Shown here: positions 21,934-34,390 of the stretch, piece by piece
Layout of the letters: every line of letters starts with the position of its first letter
Position numbering within the stretch: position 1 is the stretch's first letter
Translations under genes and position numbers: made by a program
Source of the DNA: Rhynchopus sp. YZ270_cl-10
Lineage: Eukaryota > Euglenozoa > Diplonemea > Diplonemida > Diplonemidae
NCBI GenBank assembly: GCA_964035575.1
Contig: OZ037849.1
Coordinates: forward strand, 1,302,001-1,366,000
Direction: 5' to 3'
DNA length: 64,000 nucleotides
Notes under the pieces: generated by a model
Database searches by the model: none
Seen by the model: the letters and a program-made list of their open reading frames with translations, nothing else
Told to the model about the DNA's origin: nothing

Positions 21934-24900
21934 CATCTTTTGTAGTGAAACACATTGTGTCAAGGAAGATGAAGAACAACAACCAGAGGGGTTGTGAACC
22001 TTTTGCCACAGTTGCACACAGGGGTCGAACAAACACAGTGAATCGCCTGCAATTAGATTATTTTTAGCAAGATAAAACAAAAAGCTTGCGTTTCTTTTAT
22101 GGAACAGATTTTATTCTCCGCCCCGTACCCAAACCGTAAACACCACTTTCAATAAGAATAAAATATTTTCCTCTACTTTTAGTCCACACGTGCTGGTTTT
22201 TTGTACTTCTGGTGTTCCGGAAACATCTATCAAGGACATGTCAATATAGGGGGGTGTGTCATTTTATATTTTGCAGGCTATTTTTGTGTGTATTTACGTA
22301 TGTACCAACAACTTGTCCATTTCGACAAAGTGACCCCACTACTGGACGGACGGGTTCCAAAAATGCAAATGCCGGGATTTTTGGACGATTCATTTTTCCC
22401 GGACAAAAAAACCTACACAAATTATAAAGTGACACCCCCCTTGTGTCAAGGACGTGTAAACGACATGTCAAGGACATGTCGTTTACATGTCGTCAATAAA
22501 GGCCCCCTCCGGAACACCAACTTCGCTAATTTTTATCAAAAAGTTTCGAGTGCGAAACGTTTCTCCATGTATTGCGGGAAACAACATGACAAACAGGTGC
22601 AGGGTGGTTCCGTGCTTATCATAGAACCCGGCACCTTGTGTCTCCCAAAAAACCAAAAGCGTTGTGTGTGTAGTTTTGAAGGAAGGAAAAATAAAAATAT
22701 TTATCCACGCGCGTGAAGCTTTATTTTCCTCGCCCACCCAAAGGTACGTGGAGGGGTGTGAAAATAAAAAATTTATTTTCACCGTTTTTTTTCACCCGTC
22801 TTACTGGGGGGGGGGCGAATAGAAGACCCTTGCCGAATACAAGACCCCGCCGAATAGAAGACCCCTTTTTTTTTGAGTTAGCCCCCAAACACCCCCAAAC
22901 TCACCCTATTTTTTTTTGAGTTTTTTTTTTCTTTCCCCAGGCAGGGCGTTCGCCCCGGGGCGAAAAATATTTTTTTTCGTTAAAAAAATCTGTTCCTGAA
23001 AAAATGACATTTTATTTCGCCCCAGGGCTTCGCCCCACCGGGGCGAAACCCTGTATAAATAAATAAATAAATAAAAAAAAAAAGGGGGGGGGGGGGGGAA
23101 AAAGAGAGAGAGATTTCTCCCCACCACCTTGTCGACCCCCCCGGAGGGGGGGTCGCAGAGGGGGTGTCCACTGTACTCAAAATCATCCGCAAACCCGCCT
23201 GCCGTGAGAGGAAGTTTTCCCAGCACTCCCGCTCGCTCCTCAATCCTGCAGTCTGCTGAAGGTGTACCGTACCCCCTGTTATAGAAGGTGTCACTGCTCG
23301 TGTCAACTCTATCTTCAATGGCAGAGAGTTGAAAATAATCAAAATAAGGATGACGTCTCATATGACAGATGCCTCTCTCTTGTACATCTGCTTGATTAAA
23401 CAACACAAAGAGACCCTCAGTGAGGGGGGATTGATGAAATTCTCCATCGTTTTGCTGGTTTTAGTATCAGGAAAGTTCAGCTGTAATATCACTTGTGCTG
23501 GGGAAGGGATCACGCGCAAATCGCAAATTTTTTTTGACCATTCAGTACCAGGGATTCACCCCACGAACTAACTTCTCTCCGGCGGGAAAATTTTTTTTGA
23601 CCTATTTTAAGCACTAGTAAAAAAACGAAAATTTCGGGGGTTTTGGCATTTCGCCACGATCAGGAAAAAACGATGGCGATAGCGAACGCCCTGTCCCCAG
23701 GGTATCTCAGCGGATAGGTTAGCTTTTTTATTTTTCGCCAAATCCCGGTTTTTCCGGTTTTTTCCGGTTTTTCCCACCCACACAAAAATAATGATGAAAA
23801 GTCACAAAAAATGCCAGCGACCCCAAAATTCTACCCAGCCCCAGGTCTAAACCCACCAGCTCTTTGAACGACTTTTTCTGACTTCCATAGCCAGTGTTTG
23901 TGCGGCACAAAGATCCGCCAGGGGGAGGTAACTGAGGCGTCGCTCTTCGCCAATAAACGCGTTAATATACTCCTCACAGCTGTGATATAAAATCGAACAT
24001 TTTCACAGCCAAACTATGGCATGGTAGGGCTACTGCTCATAAATTTTGGCTGCGCCACAGGCGCAGCCACGGTACGCTGCTTTTTTATGATCGCCGATCC
24101 CTTATTCTTGCTCGATATGAGGAGGTTGGGCTGCTGGGGGGGGGTGGGTGGGAACCGGACTTCCTTCAGGTCCGGTCCAGGTCTGGTCCAAAAAAAATTT
24201 TTTTCAAAAATCCCGAATCTCAAATTTTTTTTTAGTATAATTATAAACACGTAGTATTTGACAAAATGCTCGATACCCTCGTGAAAAGTCGTGCGTTCTG
24301 CGTATCCACCCCGCTTGTTTCCCCCCTGTGCTCCACAACATTTTCTGTACTTCAGGAAAAACACATTCAAACCGTAAATCTGCGTATTTACCGTTATCAA
24401 GTCGAGAAAAGAAAAGAGAAAAAAAAAAAAAAAAAAGTCCACACCCACGAGGCGAGCGTTTTGGCAGGCGCTTGTAAGGACAGCCAAAAGACTTGAATCT
24501 GAATGCAGAAGTGGTGTGGAAGCGAACAACAAACAACCAAAATTTTTCCTCTTCCCCTTTTTATCCTTTTGAGCAACAAGCAAAGAGTAACGAGTCTCTC
24601 GAGCATTTTTTTTTTTGAAAAAACCGGAAACCGGGAAAACCCGGTTTTCAAAACCGGAAAACAGGGTCAAACTTAACCCCCTGGGGTATCTGGACTGGGG
24701 TGGGGGGACGGGGTGTGCATGGTGGTAGCTACAAACTTGTTGGAGTAGCCCTCGAGCTATGTCAGCGGAGGTAATATATTTTAGGGTACATTGCGATAGC
24801 ACGTACAAAAAGTGTGCGTGTTATCGCGAACAAAAACGTACGTGTTTTCCCCAGGTACCCAGTACCAGTGCCCCCAATGACATTACGAAGTATCGCTTGA

Positions 24901-25150
24901 AAGTATCGTTCAATAACCTTGGGTGTGCAGGTGAAGTAGGACACACAAAGTATATGAAACGATAAATCAATCAGATAAACGTTACATCATTGGAAAATTG
25001 TTGGCACCGCCCCCCTGTCTTCGTATTTAGTACGTCGACAGGCCAAACAGCGTTGGGCTCAGAAGAAGCGGTGCAAGACACTGGAGATCCACACTACAGG
25101 TCTCACACGACACTTGGGCGGGCTCGGAAAATAAAGCTTCACACTTATGG
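19425..25150. repeat. Segmental duplication, copy 1 (5.7 kb)
   Basis: It matches 27022-32747 at a constant offset of 7597 bp with very few differences (for example ggCtcagaag against ggAtcagaag near 25058, small A/T-run changes near 24190-24610, and a cluster inside the last exon). It starts in the intron after module exon 2, covers module exons 3 and 4, and ends 3.2 kb past the last exon. Confidence 0.95.
21934..25148. other. Non-coding repeat-rich region 3' of the mucin-like gene
   Basis: I see no confident gene. 22067-22160 and 22546-22700 are pieces of a dispersed repeat also found at about 43139-43480 and 50914-51260. 24248-24420 recurs at about 50438-50630. Two poly-G tracts, the RC-rich block at 22920-23050 and an AAATAAATAAAT run at 23057 are present. 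A minus-strand open stretch at about 23100-23406 (LFNQADVQERGICHMRR) looks somewhat coding but has no recognisable domain. Confidence 0.6.
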
Positions 25151-26109
25151 GGTGGCATCAAAACAAAAAACGCGGACAATGTCCGCGTTTTTGGGGAATT
25201 TCAGACCCCCCCCTCCCCCCCCCAAAACGCGGACATTTTTTGTTTTTTTTTCCCCTATTTTTTGCTGGTTTTTGGGTGACGGGGTGCAAATTCGTGACCC
25301 AAAACACAGGTTTTTGGCATTTCCGGAATCCGTCCAGAAAGTGGTGGGGTCAATCTCGAAAATTGGACAATTTTTTGACCACTTAAATTTTTGAAAATAT
25401 GAGCCCGGTCACTAATACGTGGGGCCCATTTTCGGCCAAAAAATGCTGCTGAAAAAAATTTTCAGGTGAAAATTTTTCAGCCCCAAAACATGCCGCAATT
25501 TGCATTTCCGGGATCTGTCCGCGCTGTGGTGGGGTCAATTTGCCGAAATGGCCAAGTTCTTGGTTTTGGTCAAAATGAGTGTAAGGTAAATGGGGCCAAG
25601 GTAAATCCCACAACCCAGATTTTCTCTCTCTGATGCTGAAACCATGAAAATGTGCAAAAACACCGGCATTTGCATTTCCGGAATCCGTCCGTTCTGTGGT
25701 GGGGTCAATTTGCCAAAATGGACAAGTTCTTGATTTTGGTCAAAACCCGTCAGTGTAAGGTAAAGGGGTCCAAGTGTTTGCCTGTAGAAGCACATGGTAG
25801 CAGGGGTTTAAGGGCCCCCCATTCGTGTACATTTTGCAAAAAAACGCGGGCATCTTGTATTTTTTATTTTGCCCGAAAACACCGGCATTTGCATTTCCTG
25901 AATCCGCCGGTTCTGTGGTGGGGTCAATTTGCCGAAATGGACGAGTTTTTATAAATTTTGGTCAAAATCGTGTACAACCCCAGTGAAGAAAAAAATTTTC
26001 GAGGAAAAAAAAACCCCCAAAATGTCCGCGTTTTCTGGAATTTCAGACCCCCCCCCTCCCCCCCCAAAAACGCGGACATTGTCCGCGTTTTTTGTTTTGA
26101 TGCCACCCC
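25149..26109. mobile_element. 961-bp non-autonomous TIR element
   Basis: The ends are exact inverted repeats of about 44 bp beginning GGGGTGGCATCAAAAC, with an internal palindrome CGCGGACAATGTCCGCG. TAT flanks both sides (25146-25148 and 26110-26112), consistent with a TA or TAT target duplication. The interior has four or five diverged copies of a roughly 190-bp unit carrying GTGGTGGGGTCAATTTGCC; related motifs occur near 7980, 22340, 44300, 44490, 44800 and 58930. No open frame. It sits exactly at the 3' limit of segmental duplication copy 1. Confidence 0.85.
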
Positions 26110-26847
26110 TATGTGGTGTGATTTTTCTAAAAAAAAGGTGTAAAAAAGGTCCTTCTAAGGTCCTTCTAAGGTATGGTGGTTTTCCTTAGGGCATTTCCTT
26201 AAGGAAAACGTGACTTTTTCCCGAGCTTTCTCTGTGGTGGAGTGGCCTTGTTTTCGATCAAAAAACTGTGTACCCAGTACCCAGTACCAAAGGGCCGATG
26301 GAGGGTTCCGAGGGTTCCGAGACGGCGGTAGCCTGCGACACTATATCATGGGAAGGTGGGATACTAGCTTGCGCCGCAGGCGCACGGTACGCTACTTTTA
26401 TTGTTTCGGCGTATCCTTTTTTCTCACTCTTCGTTGGGTTCCACGAGCTCCGCCCGTCAAATGGTGGGGTGTAAAATTCGCATCTACGCAAACTGCCCCA
26501 CGTTCCTTGTACTTTTCCTTCAGAAGTCAAGTACTGACCATATTTTGCACACAGAACCTGAAAATGGCCTGTAAAAACTGACACATGCGTTTTAGGTCAA
26601 AAATACTCATTTCTGAGCGCAAAGTGACCCCATCACAGCACGTACAGGCTCCGGTGCACCGAAATCAAAAAAAAATTTTTTTTGATTTTTTGTGGGTAAA
26701 AATTTCTGGGGAAAATTTCTGGCCACAAAAAACCACCAAAAAGATGTACACAAAATAATTTTAGCACCCCCCAAAAAAAAAGGTGTAAAAAAGGTCCTTC
26801 TAAGGTCCTTCTAAGGTATACCACTACCCTTGTATAGGTCACACCAT
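26110..26847. other. Non-coding region with a 44-bp direct repeat
   Basis: A block containing GGTCCTTCTAAGGTCCTTCT occurs at 26131-26174 and again at about 26776-26819, in the same orientation, enclosing about 600 bp without a gene. The sequence CGCCGCAGGCGCACGGTACG at 26371 resembles a stretch near 24052 and one near 44198 in reverse. Confidence 0.5.
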
Positions 26848-27020
26848 TATGGATAAAATTATGTCTTGGAGTAGAAAATAAGCGTTTTTTCCACCTCGTT
26901 GGTGTTTTCAACCCTCGTGACTTTAATTCACTCGCTTCGCTCGTGAATTAAAGTAACTCGGGTTGAAAACACCAACTCGGTGAAAAAAACGACTTATTTT
27001 CACTCCAATAAATAGCTATG
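26848..27020. mobile_element. Hairpin element A (about 173 bp)
   Basis: An imperfect palindrome able to fold on itself along most of its length. The core is TTGGTGTTTTCAACC paired with GGTTGAAAACACCAA around a loop TCGCTTCGCTC. An almost identical copy is at 32743-32914. The two copies flank segmental duplication copy 2 directly. It is foldback/MITE-like with no coding capacity. Confidence 0.8.
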
Positions 27021-27059
27021 AAATGAGAATACAGTGCCACACACAACACCACCACACAG

Positions 27060-29530
27060 GTTTGGAGCTCTTTCTGCTGGTGTGGGCTCTGCCATCAGCC
27101 TGCTTGAAGGTGATGTGATGGACAACTACGTTGTGTCTATCGCCAGTCTGAGGATCCATTCTCAAGAAGATCCCTTCGTTGCGACGTTGTTGATCACACA
27201 GGGGTGTGGGTCGAACGCACCAACAGTGTTCTCGAAGGATGTGAGCATGCGGGCATGGGAATGGATGACTGTGGAGGTGGCGGGTGTGCCGTTTAACCGT
27301 GCTGCGTGGGAGCGGGGTGACGACCTGTGTGTGAAGCTGACAGGGACTTATACAGTTCTGGACTTCTTCTCCATGTTCGTGGGATTAACGTTTGTCCCGA
27401 ACAAGGGTGTGCCCGAACTGCTGACACCTGCACTGTCGCCTGACGCAGTCGCACAACACATCGCTGCAGGCAGTTACGATGGTGTCAACACGACGTGGGG
27501 CATCAGAGGTGCGCTCTCATCCAGTGCACAGACATACGCAGGTGTTATCACATGCACAGAGTACGGGAAGTTGGGGTTCTCACTGAAGGCAGGCAAGCCA
27601 GGGTTTGTCACGATTCACGACCACACAGGCGCTGAGACGGCGTTTTCCTTCAGTGAGGACTACCATGGCAACCTCGTCTGGATGGATGTCCCCTGTGTGA
27701 AGGGCAAGCAAATCTTCGTCGTGTCTGAGCAAGCCTCACACTTCTCCTGGGGCTTCTTTGACATCACCCCAACAGCAGTACCTTCAACAGCTGTTCCGAC
27801 AAATGCACCAACACAGCCACCTGTCACCGCTGTGCCTCCCACGTCAACACCTGTCACAACTGCACCAAAAACGCCTTCACCGCAAACAGTTGCCCCACCA
27901 TCATCAACTCCTGTCACTGCAACACCAACAGAAACACCAACTGCACCAGTTGCCCGCCCAGTACACGAGATGCACAGGACACAGGCACGTGTCGAAGTCG
28001 GGTATGTATCCCTCTTAAAGATCGGAGCAATGTCAAGATGCAAAGCACGTATCTATGTGTTTTAGCATCTTTTGTAGGAGATGAAATGCAACGCCAGAGG
28101 GGTTGTGAACCTTTTGACACATCTGCACTCAGGGGTGGAAGGGGTCGAACAAACGTGCAATGTTCTGCAATGTGTATTTTTGATGTTGGAATGAGAATAC
28201 AGTGCCACACACAACACCACCACACAGGTCTGGAGCTCTTTCTGCTGGTGTGGGCTCTGCCATCAGCCTGCTTGAAGGTGATGTGATGGACAACTACGTT
28301 GTGTCTATCGCCAGTCTGAGGATCCATTCTCAAGAAGATCCCTTCGTTGCGACGTTGTTGATCACACAGGGGTGTGGGTCGAACGCACCAACAGTGTTCT
28401 CGAAGGATGTGAGCATGCGGGCATGGGAATGGATGACTGTGGAGGTGGCGGGTGTGCCGTTTAACCGTGCTGCGTGGGAGCGGGGTGACGACCTGTGTGT
28501 GAAGCTGACAGGGACTTATACAGTTCTGGACTTCTTCTCCATGTTCGTGGGATTAACGTTTGTCCCGAACAAGGGTGTGCCCGAACTGCTGACACCTGCA
28601 CTGTCGCCTGACGCAGTCACACAACACATCACTACAGGCAGTTACGATGGTGTCAACACGACGTGGGGCATGAACGGTGAGCTCTCATCCAGTGCACAGA
28701 CATACGCAGGTGTTATCACATGCACAGAGTACGGGAAGTTGGGGTTCTCACTGAAGGCAGGCAAGCCAGGGTTTGTCACGATTCACGACCACACAGGCGC
28801 TGAGACGGCGTTTTCCTTCAGTGAGGACTACCATGGCAACCTCGTCTGGATGGATGTCCCCTGTGTGAAGGGCAAGCAAATCTTCGTCGTGTCTGAGCAA
28901 GCCTCACACTTCTCCTGGGGCTTCTTTGACATCACCCCAACAGCAGTACCTTCAACAGCTGTTCCGACAAATGCACCAACACAGCCACCTGTCACCGCTG
29001 TTCCTGCCACATCAGCACCCGTCACAGCTGTTCCTAAATCGCTCGCTCCGGAAACACTTGCACCACCAACACAGCCACCTGTCACCGCTGTGCCTGCCAC
29101 TTCAGCACCTGTCACAGCTGTGCCTAAAACGCTCGCACCGGAAACACTTGCACCACCAACACAGCCACCTGTCACCGCTCTGCCTGCCACATCAGCACCT
29201 GTCACAGCTGTGCCTAAAACGCTCGCACCGGAAACACTTGCACCACCAACACAGCCACCTGTCACCGCTGTGCCTCCCACGTCAGCACCTGTCACAGCTG
29301 TGCCTAAAACGCTCGCACCGGAAACACTTGCACCACCAACACAGCCACCTGTCACCGCTGCACCACCATCATCAACTCCTGTCATTGGAACACCAACTGC
29401 AGTACCCTCATCAGTTGCCCGCCCAGTACACGAGATGCACAGGACACAGGCACGTGTCGAAGTCGGGTATGTATCCCTCTTAAAGATCGGAGCAATGTCA
29501 AGATGCAAAGCACGTATCTATGTGTTTTAG
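27060..29530 (+). CDS. Two further mucin-like module exons, either extra exons of the upstream gene or promoterless copies
   Basis: Exons 27060-28001 and 28228-29466 are copies of the upstream module exons, with intact frames, phase-2 ends, GTATGT donors and CACAG acceptors. The first opens VGFG instead of VGSG. In the second, the segment TTGSYDGVNTTWGMNGEL matches module exon 2 (18295-19236) rather than its positional counterpart. No signal-peptide exon lies between 21934 and 27060. Either a 5.2-kb intron joins 21869 to 27060 in one transcript, which the phases permit, or these exons are silent. Read-through at the end stops at 29530. Confidence 0.6.
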
Positions 29531-32500
29531 CATCTTTTGTAGTGAAACACATTGTGTCAAGGAAGATGAAGAACAACAACCAGAGGGGTTGTGAACCTTT
29601 TGCCACAGTTGCACACAGGGGTCGAACAAACACAGTGAATCGCCTGCAATTAGATTATTTTTAGCAAGATAAAACAAAAAGCTTGCGTTTCTTTTATGGA
29701 ACAGATTTTATTCTCCGCCCCGTACCCAAACCGTAAACACCACTTTCAATAAGAATAAAATATTTTCCTCTACTTTTAGTCCACACGTGCTGGTTTTTTG
29801 TACTTCTGGTGTTCCGGAAACATCTATCAAGGACATGTCAATATAGGGGGGTGTGTCATTTTATATTTTGCAGGCTATTTTTGTGTGTATTTACGTATGT
29901 ACCAACAACTTGTCCATTTCGACAAAGTGACCCCACTACTGGACGGACGGGTTCCAAAAATGCAAATGCCGGGATTTTTGGACGATTCATTTTTCCCGGA
30001 CAAAAAAACCTACACAAATTATAAAGTGACACCCCCCTTGTGTCAAGGACGTGTAAACGACATGTCAAGGACATGTCGTTTACATGTCGTCAATAAAGGC
30101 CCCCTCCGGAACACCAACTTCGCTAATTTTTATCAAAAAGTTTCGAGTGCGAAACGTTTCTCCATGTATTGCGGGAAACAACATGACAAACAGGTGCAGG
30201 GTGGTTCCGTGCTTATCATAGAACCCGGCACCTTGTGTCTCCCAAAAAACCAAAAGCGTTGTGTGTGTAGTTTTGAAGGAAGGAAAAATAAAAATATTTA
30301 TCCACGCGCGTGAAGCTTTATTTTCCTCGCCCACCCAAAGGTACGTGGAGGGGTGTGAAAATAAAAAATTTATTTTCACCGTTTTTTTTCACCCGTCTTA
30401 CTGGGGGGGGGGCGAATAGAAGACCCTTGCCGAATACAAGACCCCGCCGAATAGAAGACCCCTTTTTTTTTGAGTTAGCCCCCAAACACCCCCAAACTCA
30501 CCCTATTTTTTTTTGAGTTTTTTTTTTCTTTCCCCAGGCAGGGCGTTCGCCCCGGGGCGAAAAATATTTTTTTTCGTTAAAAAAATCTGTTCCTGAAAAA
30601 ATGACATTTTATTTCGCCCCAGGGCTTCGCCCCACCGGGGCGAAACCCTGTATAAATAAATAAATAAATAAAAAAAAAAAGGGGGGGGGGGGGGGAAAAA
30701 GAGAGAGAGATTTCTCCCCACCACCTTGTCGACCCCCCCGGAGGGGGGGTCGCAGAGGGGGTGTCCACTGTACTCAAAATCATCCGCAAACCCGCCTGCC
30801 GTGAGAGGAAGTTTTCCCAGCACTCCCGCTCGCTCCTCAATCCTGCAGTCTGCTGAAGGTGTACCGTACCCCCTGTTATAGAAGGTGTCACTGCTCGTGT
30901 CAACTCTATCTTCAATGGCAGAGAGTTGAAAATAATCAAAATAAGGATGACGTCTCATATGACAGATGCCTCTCTCTTGTACATCTGCTTGATTAAACAA
31001 CACAAAGAGACCCTCAGTGAGGGGGGATTGATGAAATTCTCCATCGTTTTGCTGGTTTTAGTATCAGGAAAGTTCAGCTGTAATATCACTTGTGCTGGGG
31101 AAGGGATCACGCGCAAATCGCAAATTTTTTTTGACCATTCAGTACCAGGGATTCACCCCACGAACTAACTTCTCTCCGGCGGGAAAATTTTTTTTGACCT
31201 ATTTTAAGCACTAGTAAAAAAACGAAAATTTCGGGGGTTTTGGCATTTCGCCACGATCAGGAAAAAACGATGGCGATAGCGAACGCCCTGTCCCCAGGGT
31301 ATCTCAGCGGATAGGTTAGCTTTTTTATTTTTCGCCAAATCCCGGTTTTTCCGGTTTTTTCCGGTTTTTCCCACCCACACAAAAATAATGATGAAAAGTC
31401 ACAAAAAATGCCAGCGACCCCAAAATTCTACCCAGCCCCAGGTCTAAACCCACCAGCTCTTTGAACGACTTTTTCTGACTTCCATAGCCAGTGTTTGTGC
31501 GGCACAAAGATCCGCCAGGGGGAGGTAACTGAGGCGTCGCTCTTCGCCAATAAACGCGTTAATATACTCCTCACAGCTGTGATATAAAATCGAACATTTT
31601 CACAGCCAAACTATGGCATGGTAGGGCTACTGCTCATAAATTTTGGCTGCGCCACAGGCGCAGCCACGGTACGCTGCTTTTTTATGATCGCCGATCCCTT
31701 ATTCTTGCTCGATATGAGGAGGTTGGGCTGCTGGGGGGGGTGGGTGGGAACCGGACTTCCTTCAGGTCCGGTCCAGGTCTGGTCCAAAAAAATTTTTTTT
31801 CAAAAATCCCGAATCTCAAATTTTTTTTTAGTATAATTATAAACACGTAGTATTTGACAAAATGCTCGATACCCTCGTGAAAAGTCGTGCGTTCTGCGTA
31901 TCCACCCCGCTTGTTTCCCCCCTGTGCTCCACAACATTTTCTGTACTTCAGGAAAAACACATTCAAACCGTAAATCTGCGTATTTACCGTTATCAAGTCG
32001 AGAAAAGAAAAGAGAAAAAAAAAAAAAAAAAAGTCCACACCCACGAGGCGAGCGTTTTGGCAGGCGCTTGTAAGGACAGCCAAAAGACTTGAATCTGAAT
32101 GCAGAAGTGGTGTGGAAGCGAACAACAAACAACCAAAATTTTTCCTCTTCCCCTTTTTATCCTTTTGAGCAACAAGCAAAGAGTAACGAGTCTCTCGAGC
32201 ATTTTTTTTTTTTGAAAAAACCGGAAACCGGGAAAACCCGGTTTTCAAAACCGGAAAACAGGGTCAAACTTAACCCCCTGGGGTATCTGGACTGGGGTGG
32301 GGGGACGGGGTGTGCATGGTGGTAGCTACAAACTTGTTGGAGTAGCCCTCGAGCTATGTCAGCGGAGGTAATATATTTTAGGGTACATTGCGATAGCACG
32401 TACAAAAAGTGTGCGTGTTATCGCGAACAAAAACGTACGTGTTTTCCCCAGGTACCCAGTACCAGTGCCCCCAATGACATTACGAAGTATCGCTTGAAAG

Positions 32501-32742
32501 TATCGTTCAATAACCTTGGGTGTGCAGGTGAAGTAGGACACACAAAGTATATGAAACGATAAATCAATCAGATAAACGTTACATCATTGGAAAATTGTTG
32601 GCACCGCCCCCCTGTCTTCGTATTTAGTACGTCGACAGGCCAAACAGCGTTGGGATCAGAAGAAGCGGTGCAAGACACTGGAGATCCACACTACAGGTCT
32701 CACACGACACTTGGGCGGGCTCGGAAAATAAAGCTTCACACT
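29531..32742. other. Non-coding repeat-rich region, second copy
   Basis: Copy of 21934-25148 with the same dispersed repeats, poly-G tracts and unassigned minus-strand open stretch (about 30700-31003). No gene is seen. Confidence 0.6.
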
Positions 32743-32914
32743 TATGGATAAAATTATGTCTTGGAGTAGAAAATAAGCGTTTTTTTCACCTCGTTGGTGT
32801 TTTCAACCCTCGTGACTTTAATTCCCTCGCTTCGCTCGTGAATTAAAGTAACTCGGGTTGAAAACACCAACTCGGTGAAAAAAACGACTTATTTTCACTC
32901 CAATAAATAGCTAT
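32743..32914. mobile_element. Hairpin element B
   Basis: Second copy of the hairpin at 26848-27020, differing at a handful of bases (one T-run change and AATTCCC for AATTCAC). It begins at the exact 3' limit of the segmental duplication, where copy 1 instead carries the TIR element at 25149. Confidence 0.8.
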
Positions 32915-33029
32915 TTTTTTACGTTTGCAAAACATACCGCATTAAAAGAAAGATGGGAACATTTTTCTTGATCCCTACGCTACCAATTTATTGATAGCAT
33001 TGATTACTACAACACTGATTACTGAGGGG
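32915..33029. other. Short AT-rich spacer
   Basis: No feature is seen apart from the G-run that begins near 33026. Confidence 0.4.
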
Positions 33030-34199
33030 GGGGGGCCCTACGACTCCAGCCATTTTTTGCGCACGGAAAATTCATTTGGCATTATCTGGCCATCTCCAAG
33101 GCAACTGCGGGTGAAAAACACCCTCACAGGGGGCCTGTGGGTCGAAAAACGACCCAGAAGCCACCCCAGAATACAAAAAAATGGAAAAAAATAGTGAAAA
33201 AACGGCTTTTTTCACGTTTTGGCCACTTTGGGCAAAATAGCGATTTTTCGAGGAAAAAATCAAAAACCGGGATATTTTTTGACATCACAAAGCCTCCTTT
33301 GGCACAAATATACCCCAAAAGTGGCCTGTGAGTCCATTCCAACCTGTTTTGGACATATTTGACACTTTTGGAAGTGTTTTTTTGGTGTTTTTAGGTCAAA
33401 AAAATGCCCAAGACGTCCCCAAGACATCCCCAAGACACTTTGCACACCCCCTGTTACGGTCATATTTTTTTCGTTTTTTTGCCTGAAACCCCCAAAATAC
33501 CCCTCCCGGACCCCACATAGTCCCGAATATCCATCACACACCCACTCAGAGTGAGTAGAAGCACCCCAAAAAAAATATTTTTTAAAGCCCTTCAACTTCA
33601 ACATGGATGCTGCCGAAACTGAAGCACAATTTTAGGGCTTTAAAAAATATTTTTTTTGGGGTGCTTCTACTCACTCTGAGTGGGTGTGTGATGGATATTC
33701 GGGACTATGTGGGGTCCGGGAGGGGTATTTTGGGGGTTTCAGGCAAAAAAACGAAAAAAATATGACCGTAACAGGGGGTGTGCAAAGTGTCTTGGGGATG
33801 TCTTGGGGACGTCTTGGGCATTTTTTTGACCTAAAAACACCAAAAAAACACTTCCAAAAGTGTCAAATATGTCCAAAACAGGTTGGAATGGACTCACAGG
33901 CCACTTTTGGGGTATATTTGTGCCAAAGGAGGCTTTGTGATGTCAAAAAATATCCCGGTTTTTGATTTTTTTCTCGAAAAATCGCTATTTTGCCCAAAGT
34001 GGCCAAAACGTGAAAAAAGCCGTTTTTTCACTATTTTTTTCCATTTTTTTGTATTCTGGGGTGGCTTCTGGGTCGTTTTTCGACCCACAGGCCCCCTGTG
34101 ACCCACTCTGAGGGTGTTTTTCACCCGCAGTTGCCTTGGAGATGACCAGATAATGCCAAATGAATTTTCCGTGCGCAAAAAATGGCTGGAGTCGTACCC
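33030..34199. mobile_element. Foldback element 1: near-perfect 1.17-kb palindrome
   Basis: Two arms of about 580 bp are reverse complements with only a few differences (for example a 10-bp insertion in the right arm near 34105 and one T/C near 34145). They surround a loop of about 45 bp near 33595-33635. The outer ends are TACGACTCCAGCC and its complement. The left end abuts a G-run and the right end abuts CCCCCTAGG. No open frame spans it. Foldback element 2 at 39619-40800 shares sequence with it. Confidence 0.9.
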
Positions 34200-34390
34200 C
34201 CTAGGCATACATAGCGTGCGAACGGCTCATTCGCATCATTCGCATCCTGTTCGCATTGGGTATTCGCATCCTGTTCGCATTGGCCAATGCGAACAGGATG
34301 CGAATGACATGCGAATAACATTTATTATGGGGTGGCGACAGGCAAGTTCTCATTTTTTGGTCAATTTCCGCACTACACAGTACACAGTAC

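Larger units (their letters stand above)
27022..32747. repeat. Segmental duplication, copy 2 (5.7 kb)
   Basis: Copy of 19425-25150, flanked by hairpin elements at 26848-27020 and 32743-32914. It carries two module exons and the same downstream non-coding DNA, but no first exon, signal peptide or 5' flank of the mucin-like gene. Confidence 0.95.

Noticed and set aside
22906-23406. Minus-strand open frame of 166 codons (also 30503-31003)
   Set aside because: Part of it looks coding, but the second half is poly-G/poly-A sequence and no motif or start context is convincing; kept only as a note in the spacer entry.
24014-24808. Minus-strand open frame of 264 codons
   Set aside because: It is low-complexity with long Phe and Lys runs from homopolymers, and in the second copy (31682-32405) it is split by small indels.
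26131-26819. Pair of 44-bp direct repeats considered as ends of an LTR-type element
   Set aside because: They are far too short, lack the usual terminal bases and enclose no coding sequence; treated as a simple repeat.
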